From NCBI GenBank assembly GCA_900766195.1, contig CAAFUN010000138.1, positions 1 through 40,872 on the forward strand: a stretch of 40,872 nt of DNA. The letters are read 5' to 3'. Within the stretch, counting starts at the first letter, position 1. Each line of letters begins with the position of its first letter. Made by a program: the position numbers and the translations under genes. The notes below the pieces were generated by a model. It searched no databases. It saw only the letters and a program-made list of their open reading frames with translations, and was not told the origin of the DNA. This document shows, one piece after another, positions 1-9,582 of this stretch. This DNA is from an uncultured Bacteroides sp. (lineage in GTDB: Bacteria; Bacteroidota; Bacteroidia; Bacteroidales; Bacteroidaceae).

Positions 1-396
1 AATTTTATAAGCCTCGTAACTAGCTGAGTATTAATTAATAATAGCTGTTTTGAGAATATTTCTCCGGACAGCAGTGAAGGTATTATTATCTTTCTAAGAC
101 ATGCGACGGTTAAGTATAAGACCAAAAATCAACATACACATAAACATGATACTAAACTGATTATATTTCTTAAGTCAACATAAATAGAAAATAGATAGTC
201 ACTTCCTAAGCCATTAGTGTGAAATAGATATAAAATGATTAGAAGTAGGCATTGTCTATAAATTCGTTTTAAAGTTAGTTTGCATAATATAGTTTATAGC
301 CGCAAAGACGGCATGATCAGTTGTATCCATTACTTTTTATAACTTTAAATATATGAGGTAGGACTGAAAAAAGGGAATAAAATAAGATCATGAGCT

Positions 397-427
397 TTTG
401 AGCAGATTAACGATCACTCTAATTTAG
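397..427 (+). promoter_or_regulatory. Candidate Bacteroides-type promoter for the glycosidase operon
   Basis: A TTTG (397-400) is followed after exactly 19 bases by TAATTTAG (420-427). This matches the Bacteroides -33/-7 consensus TTTG and TAnnTTTG in all but one -7 position. The predicted start of transcription near 433 gives a leader of about 70 bases before the ATG at 504, and the leader contains the 451-470 dyad. Confidence 0.45.
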
Positions 428-450
428 AAGTAAAAACAATAGTAACATCC

Positions 451-470
451 ATTCTTAACGACTTAAGAAT
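451..470. repeat. Perfect 8-bp inverted repeat in the GH20 leader
   Basis: ATTCTTAA and TTAAGAAT are separated by four bases (CGAC) and sit 33 bases before the GH20 start codon, just inside the predicted transcript. The stem is AT-only apart from one C-G pair, so an operator for a dimeric regulator is as likely as an RNA hairpin. Confidence 0.5.
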
Positions 471-503
471 AAAGAAATAAAAATAAACTAAAGTATTTTA
501 TCC

Positions 504-2792
504 ATGAAAAAAGGTCTACTTCTCTTATTGTTTATTGGTTTGTGCATACCTGCTATTTGTATCAAGGCCCAGATTAGTCAAGCAGTTAACCTTATACCTT
601 ATCCGCAGAAACTGGAGTTGAACAAAGGCAGCTTTATTCTGAGTACACAAACGCAACTCATTAGTAATGATAAAGGGTTATTCACAAACGAAATAGCCTA
701 TTTCCAATCCATGATAACGCCATTGCTCGGAAATAGCCTTACCTATCAACAAGGTAAGAACAGCATTGAATTCGACTATGTTGATGCATTTAAAAATGGA
801 GAAGCTTACAAGCTTACTATCACTCCTGATAAAGTAAAGGTGGAAGCATCAGGTGCAACAGGCGTTTTCTATGCTATACAGACCATCAGACAATTGCTAC
901 CTGTTCAAACAGAGACGGCTACCAAGATAAACGGCGCTTTATTACTACCTGCCATGCAGGTATCCGATCAACCCGCATTCAGTTGGAGAGGCTCTATGAT
1001 AGACGTTTCCCGTCATTTCTTCTCCATTGAATATTTAAAAAGACACATTGACCGGATGGCTCTCTATAAAATGAATAAACTCCATCTGCACCTAACCGAT
1101 GACCAAGGATGGAGGATTGAGATAAAGAAATATCCGGAACTTACTCAAAACGGGGCTTGGCGTACGTTCAACAATCAAGACACGGTTTGCATGACTATGG
1201 CTAAAGATAATCCGGACATGAATATAGACAGCCGGTATATTATAAATAAAGACGGCAAACAATTATATGGCGGATACTACACGCAAGATCAACTGAAAGA
1301 CTTGATTAATTATGCCACCAAACACCATGTGGAAATAATTCCGGAGATAGATATGCCCGGACACATGCTGGCTGCTATTCATGCTTATCCATACCTGACC
1401 GATATGGAAAATGCCGGATGGGGAAAACTCTTTTCCACACCACTCAACCCTTGCAAAGACGAAGTATACACATTTGTAGAAAACGTTCTTTCTGAGATAA
1501 TCAGCTTATTCCCGTCTTCTTATATCCACATCGGGGCAGATGAAGTAGACAAAACTGCATGGTCACATTCGGATCTTTGCAAATCTTTTATGAAAGAGAA
1601 GAGTATTAAAGATTACGAAGAGCTCCAAACCTATTTTGTGCATAAGGTAGCCAACTATATTCAGTCCAAGGGAAAGAAGGTTATTACTTGGGATGATGCC
1701 ATAGACGGCGAACTTGATCCCTCCATCAACGTGATGTATTGGCGGGGATGGGTGCGCACTTCACTCCCCAAAGCTGCACAAAACGGCAATCCGGTTATCA
1801 TGTCGCCTACCAATCCGCTTTATTTTGATTATATCCCCGACCGCAGTTCACTACGTGCAGTATATGATATGAATGTGATTGACAAATCTTTTACAGCAGG
1901 CAAAGAGAACCTTGTTAAAGGGGCTCAGGCTAACCTGTGGACAGAAAAGGTTCCTTCGGAACAACGGGCGGACTTTATGATGTTTCCAAGACTCATTGCT
2001 CTTGCCGAACATCTGTGGACAAACAAGGATTTATACGACGGTTTCTACCAACGCTTACTAGCCAACTTCAACCGTTTGGATGCTTTAAATGTACACTACC
2101 GTCTACCGGATCTTTCCGGATTTGCGCTTGAGAGCGTTTTTGTAAAAGAAACTATGTTTGATGTAGAAAATCCGCTACCCGGAATGAGCGTACATTACAC
2201 AATGGATGGCTCCATTCCTACAATCAACTCTCCCAAACTGGAGACAGCACTGAAAATAGACAAGCCGTTGGAAGTAAAATTTGCACTGTTTAGCCCAAGT
2301 GGAGCACGTGGAGATATTTATACAGTAAACTACAAACAAATGCCAATGGCTAAACCAGCCAAAGTGAACGGTAAACTAAGCAATGGGCTTGTATGCTCCT
2401 TTTACGATGGTATGTTTAAAAGTACTGCAAACATAAAAGCAGAGAAAGACAAAGAAGTTATTGTTAGTAACCTTGTTGTACCAAAAGAGTTCGCAACCGC
2501 AGCATTTGCACTGAAGTATCGGGGGTATATCAAAGTTCCCGCAACGGGCATCTATTCCTTCTTTTTCACGTGTGATGACGGAGGTAAATTATATATTGCC
2601 AATCGGACTACTGTAGATAATGATGGCCTCCACTCCGCAATAGAGAAAAGCGGACAGGCTGCTCTCAGTAAAGGCATACACCCTTTCGCACTCGATTTTG
2701 TGGAAGGTGGTGGAGGATTTACCTTAAAACTGCAATACAGTTTTAACGGAAGTGCTATTCAGGACATCCCCGACAGTTGGTTTGTTCATTAA
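504..2792 (+). CDS. Exported beta-N-acetylhexosaminidase, GH20, with C-terminal PA14 domain
   Basis: This 762-residue enzyme should remove terminal beta-linked GlcNAc/GalNAc from glycans outside the cytoplasm. Residues 1-23 are a signal peptide ending near KAQ. The GH20 N-terminal domain (about 28-150, NLIPYPQK) precedes the TIM barrel, which opens with WRGSMIDVSRHFF and carries HLHLTDDQGWR. The catalytic Asp-Glu pair of substrate-assisted GH20 catalysis is D346-E347 in HIGADEVDK. A chitobiase C-terminal-like segment (about 545-600, HYTMDGSIPT) and a PA14-type domain (about 628-760, with FTCDDGGKLY) follow; PA14 probably binds carbohydrate. It is the first gene of a + strand run with GH29, GH3 and GH92. 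The family is certain; the exact linkage is inferred. Confidence 0.95.
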   Translation: MKKGLLLLLFIGLCIPAICIKAQISQAVNLIPYPQKLELNKGSFILSTQTQLISNDKGLFTNEIAYFQSMITPLLGNSLTYQQGKNSIEFDYVDAFKNGEAYKLTITPDKVKVEASGATGVFYAIQTIRQLLPVQTETATKINGALLLPAMQVSDQPAFSWRGSMIDVSRHFFSIEYLKRHIDRMALYKMNKLHLHLTDDQGWRIEIKKYPELTQNGAWRTFNNQDTVCMTMAKDNPDMNIDSRYIINKDGKQLYGGYYTQDQLKDLINYATKHHVEIIPEIDMPGHMLAAIHAYPYLTDMENAGWGKLFSTPLNPCKDEVYTFVENVLSEIISLFPSSYIHIGADEVDKTAWSHSDLCKSFMKEKSIKDYEELQTYFVHKVANYIQSKGKKVITWDDAIDGELDPSINVMYWRGWVRTSLPKAAQNGNPVIMSPTNPLYFDYIPDRSSLRAVYDMNVIDKSFTAGKENLVKGAQANLWTEKVPSEQRADFMMFPRLIALAEHLWTNKDLYDGFYQRLLANFNRLDALNVHYRLPDLSGFALESVFVKETMFDVENPLPGMSVHYTMDGSIPTINSPKLETALKIDKPLEVKFALFSPSGARGDIYTVNYKQMPMAKPAKVNGKLSNGLVCSFYDGMFKSTANIKAEKDKEVIVSNLVVPKEFATAAFALKYRGYIKVPATGIYSFFFTCDDGGKLYIANRTTVDNDGLHSAIEKSGQAALSKGIHPFALDFVEGGGGFTLKLQYSFNGSAIQDIPDSWFVH

Positions 2793-2864
2793 CCCATGCC
2801 ATTGATCCGTTCAAAAAAACAATGTATAAATAAACCGCATAATATGTATCCTATAAAAAACAAT

Positions 2865-4757
2865 ATGAATAAAATAACCGGATTACTATTCTTTATGTTC
2901 TCCATTATTGCAACCTTGCAAGCAGCAGATGGTAAAGGGACGATTAATCCTCCCAAAGGTATTGAACCGCTTCCCGAACCCAGACAAGTGAGATGGCAAC
3001 AAATGGAGACACTTGCCTTTGTTCACTTCGGTCTGAACACCTTTGATAACAAAGAATGGGGATACGGAGATGTCTCTCCACAAGTATTCAATCCCACCAA
3101 TCTGGATTGCGAACAATGGGTACGTACCTTTGTCAATGCCGGTATCAAAGAAGTCATTATTACAGCCAAGCATCATGATGGTTTCTGTCTCTGGCCTACC
3201 CATCTTACTGAATATTGCATACGTAATTCACCTTATAAAAACGGTAAAGGAGACATTGTTGGTGAATTGGCAGCTGCATGCAAGAAGTACGGCATTAAGT
3301 TTGGAGTATATTTATCTCCATGGGACAGGCATCAGGCCAACTACGGTACACCTGAATATGTGGAATACTTCTATAAATGTCTGGAAGAACTGCTGACCAA
3401 TTACGGAACAATATCGGAAATATGGTTTGACGGAGCCAACGGAGGCGACGGATGGTATGGCGGTGCCAAAGAAATAAGAAAGATTAATCGGAAGACCTAC
3501 TATCAGTTTGAACGTGCTTATCAATTGATAGACAAGCTTCAACCCAATGCAATCATCTTCTCGGATGGAGGCCCCGGATGTCGTTGGATTGGAAATGAAA
3601 ACGGATTTGCCGGTGCAACAAATTGGTCATTTTTACGCTCTAAAGATGTATATCCCGGGTACGAAAACTATGAGGAACTGCAATACGGACATGCCGACGG
3701 CGACAAATGGGTGCCGGGAGAATGTGATGTGTCCATCAGACCGGGATGGTTCTATCATTCGGCAGAAGACAACAAAGTGAAAACCGTATCGCAACTAACC
3801 GACCTCTACTACCGTAGCGTAGGGCGTAATGCAAACCTCCTACTCAACTTTCCGGTTAATCGTCAAGGACTGATTTCGGCTACCGACTCCGCCAATGCAG
3901 TAAATTATCATAAGCTGGTTGAGCGTGAACTATCTAACAACTTACTGGCAGGCATCTCTCCAGAAGCTTCCAATGTACGCGGAAAAGCTTTTGGTACTGC
4001 TCATGTGACTGATGGTAAGTATGATACGTATTGGGCTACTTCGGACCAGGTAAAGCGTGCAACACTGACATTTACTTTGCCACGAACAGAAAAAGTGAAC
4101 CGCTTCTTATTGCAGGAGTATATCCCTCTGGGGCAGCGTGTCAAATCATTCGTTGTGGAGTATCTACAAAAAGGAAAATGGCTACCGATAAAGCCAAACG
4201 AAGAAACCACTACCATAGGTTATAAACGCATTCTGCGTTTTCCCACTGTGACAACAAATAAACTGAGAGTCCGCTTCACCGACTCAAGAGCTTGCTTGTG
4301 CATCAACAATCTTGCGGCATACTATTCAGGAAGTGATGAATCGGGGAAAACAGAAAAGACAGAAAAGCAAATCCAAGGTTATCCTTTTACTTTACAAAAT
4401 GTGGATAGCTTAGAAATGAAGAAATGTATGGATCGCAACGAAAGCACCACGTGTTTCGTAAACGGCGATAAAGTGGTAATCGATTTGGGACAAAAACGTT
4501 GGGTACACGCATTTTACTACCTGCCCGATCAGAACACTCCCCGAAAAGGTTTAATATCCAATTATGAGTTATACGAAGGAGACACTGTTGAGCAATCTAA
4601 AATTATTGCTTCGGGAGAATTCTCCAACATACGTAATAACCCGATAGGACAAACAATCTATTTTTCACCAATGCATACCAGATATCTTATATTCAAAGCC
4701 AGTAGAATGATTAAAAATGGAGAACCAATCGGCATGGCTGAAATAAGAATTGAATAA
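2865..4757 (+). CDS. Exported alpha-L-fucosidase, GH29, with two discoidin-like (F5/8 type C) modules
   Basis: This is a 630-residue enzyme if it starts at 2865. The reading frame is open to an ATG at 2796, four bases after the GH20 stop, but the 23 extra residues are polar and would bury the signal peptide MNKITGLLFFMFSIIATLQA, so I prefer 2865 (2844 is also possible). The GH29 barrel covers about 35-370, with FVHFGLNTF near the N-terminus, AKHHDGF, and the nucleophile D189 in EIWFDGANGG. Two beta-sandwich, discoidin-like regions follow (about 375-490 and 500-628), a layout common in the GH29-B subfamily, which prefers branched alpha-1,3/1,4-fucosides. Subfamily and linkage are inferences. 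Confidence 0.93.
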   Translation: MNKITGLLFFMFSIIATLQAADGKGTINPPKGIEPLPEPRQVRWQQMETLAFVHFGLNTFDNKEWGYGDVSPQVFNPTNLDCEQWVRTFVNAGIKEVIITAKHHDGFCLWPTHLTEYCIRNSPYKNGKGDIVGELAAACKKYGIKFGVYLSPWDRHQANYGTPEYVEYFYKCLEELLTNYGTISEIWFDGANGGDGWYGGAKEIRKINRKTYYQFERAYQLIDKLQPNAIIFSDGGPGCRWIGNENGFAGATNWSFLRSKDVYPGYENYEELQYGHADGDKWVPGECDVSIRPGWFYHSAEDNKVKTVSQLTDLYYRSVGRNANLLLNFPVNRQGLISATDSANAVNYHKLVERELSNNLLAGISPEASNVRGKAFGTAHVTDGKYDTYWATSDQVKRATLTFTLPRTEKVNRFLLQEYIPLGQRVKSFVVEYLQKGKWLPIKPNEETTTIGYKRILRFPTVTTNKLRVRFTDSRACLCINNLAAYYSGSDESGKTEKTEKQIQGYPFTLQNVDSLEMKKCMDRNESTTCFVNGDKVVIDLGQKRWVHAFYYLPDQNTPRKGLISNYELYEGDTVEQSKIIASGEFSNIRNNPIGQTIYFSPMHTRYLIFKASRMIKNGEPIGMAEIRIE

Positions 4758-4811
4758 AAGTCGATCATTGTCATTACTATTTATTAATTTTACACGTCAG
4801 TACTCTTTTCA

Positions 4812-4838
4812 TCCTCACATTATCCCCCTTTGTGAGGA
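4812..4838. repeat. 8-bp inverted repeat between the GH29 and GH3 genes
   Basis: TCCTCACA (4812-4819) and TGTGAGGA (4831-4838) form a perfect dyad around an 11-base C-rich spacer, 48 bases before the GH3 start. No T-tract follows, so it is not a typical terminator. It could be an operator or a processing hairpin in the operon mRNA. Confidence 0.45.
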
Positions 4839-4886
4839 ATGAGAGGAGAACTTTTCTAAGAATAAATAGCAATAACTCATACGACC

Positions 4887-7298
4887 ATGAACCGCAGAAA
4901 CACAATATGGCTATTTCTTTTATTGGCACTTTGCATATTGCCTGCCCTGTCAAACGCGTTGCCCTGTAAAGAGCAACATGAGAAGCTCCTGCAACATCGT
5001 CAAAACAATAGAAAACAAAAAGAAATACTCCCTTATAAAAATTCGGCCTTACCCATAGAAGAACGAACCAAAGACCTGCTCCAACGCATGACTTTAGAAG
5101 AGAAAGTAGGTCAACTTCTCTGTCCGCTAGGATGGAATATGTATACTATACAAGGTAAGACGGTAGGCGCATCCGAGCAGTTTAAATCCATGTTGAAAGA
5201 GCGGAACATGGGTATGTTATGGGGTACATTCCGTGCCGACCCGTGGACAAAGAAAACCCTCGATAACGGGTTGAACCCCGAACTGGCAGCGAAAGCGGGA
5301 AATGCGCTTCAGCGCTATGTGCTTGAAAACACCCGGCTAGGCATTCCTCTTTTTCTTGCAGAGGAAGCTCCTCACGGACACATGGCTATCGGCACTACAG
5401 TTTTCCCTACCGGTATAGGTATGGCTTCTACTTGGAACCCTTCAATACTGGAGGAAGAAGGTCGGGCTATCGGTGAAGAAATCCGCTTGCAAGGTGGACA
5501 TATCAGTTATGGTCCAGTACTTGATCTAGCACGTGATCCACGTTGGTCAAGAGTAGAAGAAACCTTTGGCGAAGATCCTGTGTTGTCAGGCGATTTGGGT
5601 GCAGCAATGGTCAAAGGTCTTGGAGCCGGCAATCTAAGCCTCCCGCATGCCACCGTAGCCACTCTTAAGCACTTCATTGCTTATGGCATTCCTCAAGGCG
5701 GACAAAACGGGAGTCCGTCTTATGTGGGCAACAGAGAACTTATCGGTGAATTTCTACCTCCTTTTCATAAAGCTATAAAAGCCGGTGCACTGTCCGTTAT
5801 GACATCCTACAATTCACTCGACGGTATTCCTTGCACCATCAATTCTTATCTATTAAAAGATGTTTTGCATAAAGAGTGGAATTTCAGTGGTTTTTCTGTG
5901 TCCGACCTCTATAGTATAGAAGGATTGCAAGGCAGCCATTTTGTATCTTCATCATCCACCGAAGGAGCTATCCTGTCTCTTCAAGCCGGCTTAGATGCCG
6001 ATTTAGGTGGTGATGCCTTTTTCACCCTGATCAATTCAGTAAAACAGAAGAAAGTGGACGAAGCACTAATAGATACAGCTGTGTGTCGCATTCTACGCTT
6101 GAAGTTCAAAATGGGCCTCTTTGAGCATCCTTATGTTGATGTGGAGAAGGCCAAGCAAGCGGTTCGTTCCACCTCTCATATAGAATTGGCTCGTGAATGT
6201 GCCCGTAATGCAATAGTGTTGTTGAAGAATAGTAACCATGTTCTACCACTATCCAAAACGATTAAGAAAATAGCCATAGTAGGTCCCAATGCCGACAACA
6301 TCTATAATATGTTGGGAGACTACACAGCCCCACAGCCGGAGTCGAACGTGGTAACTGTTCGGAAAGGCATTAGTAGTAAAGTGGGAGAAGCGCGCGTAGA
6401 ATACGTTAAAGGATGTGCTATTCGCGACACCACCTACAACGGCATCGGTGAGGCGGTAAAAGCCGCCGAAAGATCGGATGTGGTAGTAGCTGTTGTAGGA
6501 GGATCGAGTGCTCGTGATTTTGAGACTCACTATAAAGAGACCGGTGCTGCCGTAACTGATGCGTCGGTAGTAAGCGACATGGAATGTGGTGAGGGATTCG
6601 ACCGTTCCACGCTTACACTTCTAGGCAGACAGAGTGAACTACTCAAAGCACTCAAGGCCACAGGCAAACCTCTTATTGTGATTTATATTGAAGGGCGCCC
6701 TTTGGACAAGAACTGGGCACACCAATATGCTGATGCCTTGATAACAGCATGGTATCCCGGACAGGAAGGTGGAAATGCCATAGCCGACATACTATTTGGT
6801 GATTACAATCCGGCAGGACGCTTACCGATTAGCGTACCTAAAAGCGTGGGACAGCTACCGGTGTATTACAACAAGAAGAATCCTTCTGCCCACGATTATG
6901 TGGAAACAACAGCCCAACCTTTATATGCGTTTGGCTATGGATTGAGTTATACCCGGTTTGACTATTCCGATTTAAAAGTAATGGCGGAGGGATTGGGAAA
7001 CTATAAGGTTTCTTTTACCGTAACCAATAGTGGTGATAGGGATGGCGATGAAGTGGCCCAACTCTACCTGCGTGATGTTCTAGCATCCGTAGTGCAACCC
7101 GTTAAACAATTGAAGCACTACCAACGTATTAATATAAAGAAGGGTGAAACAAAAAAGATATCTTTTCTGCTTACTCAAGATGATTTCTCACTTATTAATG
7201 CCTCCATGCAGAAGGTAGTGGAGCCGGGATCTTTCTTGATACAGATAGGAAATTCTTCTGATAATATACAATTAACTGATCAAATAATAATAAAATGA
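4887..7298 (+). CDS. Exported GH3 beta-glycosidase
   Basis: This 803-residue enzyme has a signal peptide (1-24, ending SNA) and the full BglX-like three-domain layout. The GH3 N-terminal barrel begins with RTKDLLQRMTLEEKVGQLL, and KHFIAYG is the conserved Lys-His motif. The nucleophile is D340 in GFSVSDLYSIEG. The alpha/beta C-terminal domain begins near ARNAIVLLKN (about 440), and a fibronectin-III-like domain (about 685-795) ends the protein. Members act on terminal beta-glucose, xylose or GlcNAc; sequence alone does not settle which. The gene overlaps the following GH92 gene by four bases (ATGA), implying translational coupling and shared substrate processing. Confidence 0.93.
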   Translation: MNRRNTIWLFLLLALCILPALSNALPCKEQHEKLLQHRQNNRKQKEILPYKNSALPIEERTKDLLQRMTLEEKVGQLLCPLGWNMYTIQGKTVGASEQFKSMLKERNMGMLWGTFRADPWTKKTLDNGLNPELAAKAGNALQRYVLENTRLGIPLFLAEEAPHGHMAIGTTVFPTGIGMASTWNPSILEEEGRAIGEEIRLQGGHISYGPVLDLARDPRWSRVEETFGEDPVLSGDLGAAMVKGLGAGNLSLPHATVATLKHFIAYGIPQGGQNGSPSYVGNRELIGEFLPPFHKAIKAGALSVMTSYNSLDGIPCTINSYLLKDVLHKEWNFSGFSVSDLYSIEGLQGSHFVSSSSTEGAILSLQAGLDADLGGDAFFTLINSVKQKKVDEALIDTAVCRILRLKFKMGLFEHPYVDVEKAKQAVRSTSHIELARECARNAIVLLKNSNHVLPLSKTIKKIAIVGPNADNIYNMLGDYTAPQPESNVVTVRKGISSKVGEARVEYVKGCAIRDTTYNGIGEAVKAAERSDVVVAVVGGSSARDFETHYKETGAAVTDASVVSDMECGEGFDRSTLTLLGRQSELLKALKATGKPLIVIYIEGRPLDKNWAHQYADALITAWYPGQEGGNAIADILFGDYNPAGRLPISVPKSVGQLPVYYNKKNPSAHDYVETTAQPLYAFGYGLSYTRFDYSDLKVMAEGLGNYKVSFTVTNSGDRDGDEVAQLYLRDVLASVVQPVKQLKHYQRINIKKGETKKISFLLTQDDFSLINASMQKVVEPGSFLIQIGNSSDNIQLTDQIIIK

Positions 7299-9487
7299 AC
7301 AAACTTAATCTATTAGGACTTACTGGTTTGGCCCTATTAGGCGGGCTTCTTTTTTGTAACTGTGCAAAAGAGAATGTGAGTGTAAAAACGCCGGTAGAGT
7401 ATGTAAACCCCATGATTGGCTCCGGTGGACACGGACATGTTTTTGTGGGTGCCAGTGTGCCATTCGGATTCGTCCAGCTGGGGCCTACCCAGCCTGTTCG
7501 CGGATGGGACTGGTGTTCCGGTTACCATTACAGTGACTCTGTTTTGGTTGGCTTTAGCCACACACACCTTAGCGGTACCGGTATTGGTGACTTGGGTGAT
7601 ATTTTATTTTTCCCTACACAGAAAGGAGAACGACAGGCGTTGTTTAGCCATCAGGATGAAAAAGTAGCTCCGGGTTATTATTCTGTCACAATGAAACCTT
7701 CGGGCATCCGTGTTGATCTTACGGCAACAGCACGTTCAGGATTCCATCGGTATGCTTTCCCATCAAAAGGTGAGGCTTCCATCATCGTCAACCTACGCGA
7801 AGGTATTGGCTGGGACGCTTGGTGTGAAAGTCAGCTTGTGCAGGAGAATGACTCTGTGATCTCGGGTTATCGCATATCCAAAGGATGGGCCAAATATCAG
7901 CAGGTATATTTCACCGCTGTGTTCTCAAAACCGATACAAAACTTGCAGATGAAAGGAGATTCCATCGGTACAGCTACCTTCAATGTAAAAGGCATGATGG
8001 ACCCGTTGTATGTTAAAGTAGGACTTTCCGCTGTAAGTGTGGAGAATGCTAAACTGAACTTGGATAAAGAAATAGGGAAAAAAATATTTGCCGAAATAAA
8101 AGATAAAGCCACTCATCAGTGGAGCAATGAATTGGATAGGATTCAGGTGAGCATGATGAATGATACGGATACCGAAATATTCTATACGGCATTGTATCAC
8201 ACCATGATTGCCCCTTCCGTATTCTCGGATGTAAATGGTGACTATCGTGGAAGTGACGGAAAGGTGTATAAAAACGGAGGATTCACCAATTATACCACTT
8301 TCTCTTTATGGGATACTTACCGTGCGGCTCACCCGTTGGCTACACTCATCCATCCCGAACGGATGAAAGACTTTGCCGAAACGCTCATTCATATTTTTCA
8401 GCAGCAAGGTAAACTCCCCGTATGGCACCTCATGGGTAATGAGACCGACTGCATGGTGGGTAATCCAGGCATTCCTGTATTGGCAGACATCGTTCTGAAA
8501 GGATATCTTCCCGATAAAGTAGATCAAGAGGCTGCTTTTGAAGCAATGAAAAAGTCAGCTATGCTGGACGAACGCTCTTTGGATCTGTTGAAAACGTATG
8601 GATACATACCTTTCGATAAGGAAAAAGGTGCAGAGTCTGTATCTAAATGTTTGGAATATGCTCTTGCAGATGCAAGCATTGCCAAAGTAGCACAATATAT
8701 GGGCAAGAAAGACGATTATGACTATTTCCATAAACGCAGCATGGCTTACAAGTATTATTGGGATCCTGCAACCAAGTTCCTTCGTGCTTTATCGTCTACG
8801 GGAAAATTCCGCGAACCTTTTAATCCGTTTACTTCGGTACACGAAAAAGGTGACTATACCGAAGGAAATGCCTGGCAGTATACTTGGCTGGTTCCGCATG
8901 ATATACACGGATTGATTAGCCTTTTTGGAGGAGACAAACCATTCGTAAGCAAACTAGATTCACTCTTTATTGTCTCAGGTGAGTTGGGTGCCGAAGCATC
9001 TCCCGATATCTCCGGTCTGATAGGTCAATATGCCCAAGGAAATGAGCCTAGCCATCACGTGGTGTATATGTACAATTATGCCGGTGAGCCTTATAAGTCC
9101 GCACCGTTGTTGCGCAACATCATGACGAATTTGTATAAAGCCGATCCCGATGGATTGAGCGGAAATGAAGATGTGGGACAAATGTCAGCATGGTATGTGC
9201 TCTCATCCATGGGATTATATCAGGTAGAACCAGCCGGAGGAAAATATATTTTCGGTAGTCCGATGGTGCGTGAGGCTACCTTAAAACTGGCAAAGGATAA
9301 GACCTTCAGAATTGTAGCTCACAACAACAGCAAGGACAACATATACATCCAGTCCGTAAAGCTGAATAATAAAGCATATACGAAATCGTACATTAACTTC
9401 AGTGACATTGTTGCCGGTGGCACGCTGGAATTTGAGATGGGTAGCCAACCGTCTAAATTCGGTACGGCCGTAGTAGACAGACCGTAA
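7295..9487 (+). CDS. GH92 alpha-mannosidase, probable lipoprotein
   Basis: GH92 enzymes are Ca2+-dependent exo-alpha-mannosidases that trim high-mannose and other alpha-mannosides. The 730-residue protein has a hydrophobic leader ending LLFCNCAKE, so C21 or C23 may be lipidated. The N-terminal domain contains VEYVNPMIGSGGHGHVF and FSHTHLSGTG. The (alpha/alpha)6 domain carries the expected general acid E383 in MGNETDCMVG and an Asp (D626) in GNEDVGQMSAW, the region of the family's catalytic base. GNEPSHHVVYMYNYAG is also conserved. Its ATG overlaps the GH3 stop. It closes the operon, with a strong terminator 50 bases downstream. Linkage specificity (1,2, 1,3 or 1,6) cannot be read from the sequence. 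Confidence 0.95.
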   Translation: MNKLNLLGLTGLALLGGLLFCNCAKENVSVKTPVEYVNPMIGSGGHGHVFVGASVPFGFVQLGPTQPVRGWDWCSGYHYSDSVLVGFSHTHLSGTGIGDLGDILFFPTQKGERQALFSHQDEKVAPGYYSVTMKPSGIRVDLTATARSGFHRYAFPSKGEASIIVNLREGIGWDAWCESQLVQENDSVISGYRISKGWAKYQQVYFTAVFSKPIQNLQMKGDSIGTATFNVKGMMDPLYVKVGLSAVSVENAKLNLDKEIGKKIFAEIKDKATHQWSNELDRIQVSMMNDTDTEIFYTALYHTMIAPSVFSDVNGDYRGSDGKVYKNGGFTNYTTFSLWDTYRAAHPLATLIHPERMKDFAETLIHIFQQQGKLPVWHLMGNETDCMVGNPGIPVLADIVLKGYLPDKVDQEAAFEAMKKSAMLDERSLDLLKTYGYIPFDKEKGAESVSKCLEYALADASIAKVAQYMGKKDDYDYFHKRSMAYKYYWDPATKFLRALSSTGKFREPFNPFTSVHEKGDYTEGNAWQYTWLVPHDIHGLISLFGGDKPFVSKLDSLFIVSGELGAEASPDISGLIGQYAQGNEPSHHVVYMYNYAGEPYKSAPLLRNIMTNLYKADPDGLSGNEDVGQMSAWYVLSSMGLYQVEPAGGKYIFGSPMVREATLKLAKDKTFRIVAHNNSKDNIYIQSVKLNNKAYTKSYINFSDIVAGGTLEFEMGSQPSKFGTAVVDRP

Positions 9488-9537
9488 AGTAAACCATGCA
9501 CTGTTTTGCTATCCACAAATTATGGAATAGTAACCAT

Positions 9538-9582
9538 CAATAATAAAAAAGAGGGCCTTCGGGGTCCTCTTTTTTATTATTG
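9538..9582. terminator. Strong intrinsic terminator after GH92, UUCG-type loop
   Basis: A long nearly perfect stem (CAATAATAAAAAAGAGG paired with its complement) is closed by a C(TTCG)G tetraloop. The A-run on the left and T-run on the right make it usable in both directions. It ends the GH20-GH29-GH3-GH92 transcript. Confidence 0.9.

Larger units (their letters stand above)
1..503. other. Non-coding, AT-rich stretch upstream of the GH20 gene
   Basis: I see no convincing gene here on either strand. Only the last 110 bases hold recognisable signals: a candidate promoter at 397-427 and a perfect 8-bp dyad at 451-470. The rest is low-complexity AT-rich sequence. It may contain the end of a neighbouring gene's control region, but nothing in it can be named. 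Confidence 0.6.
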
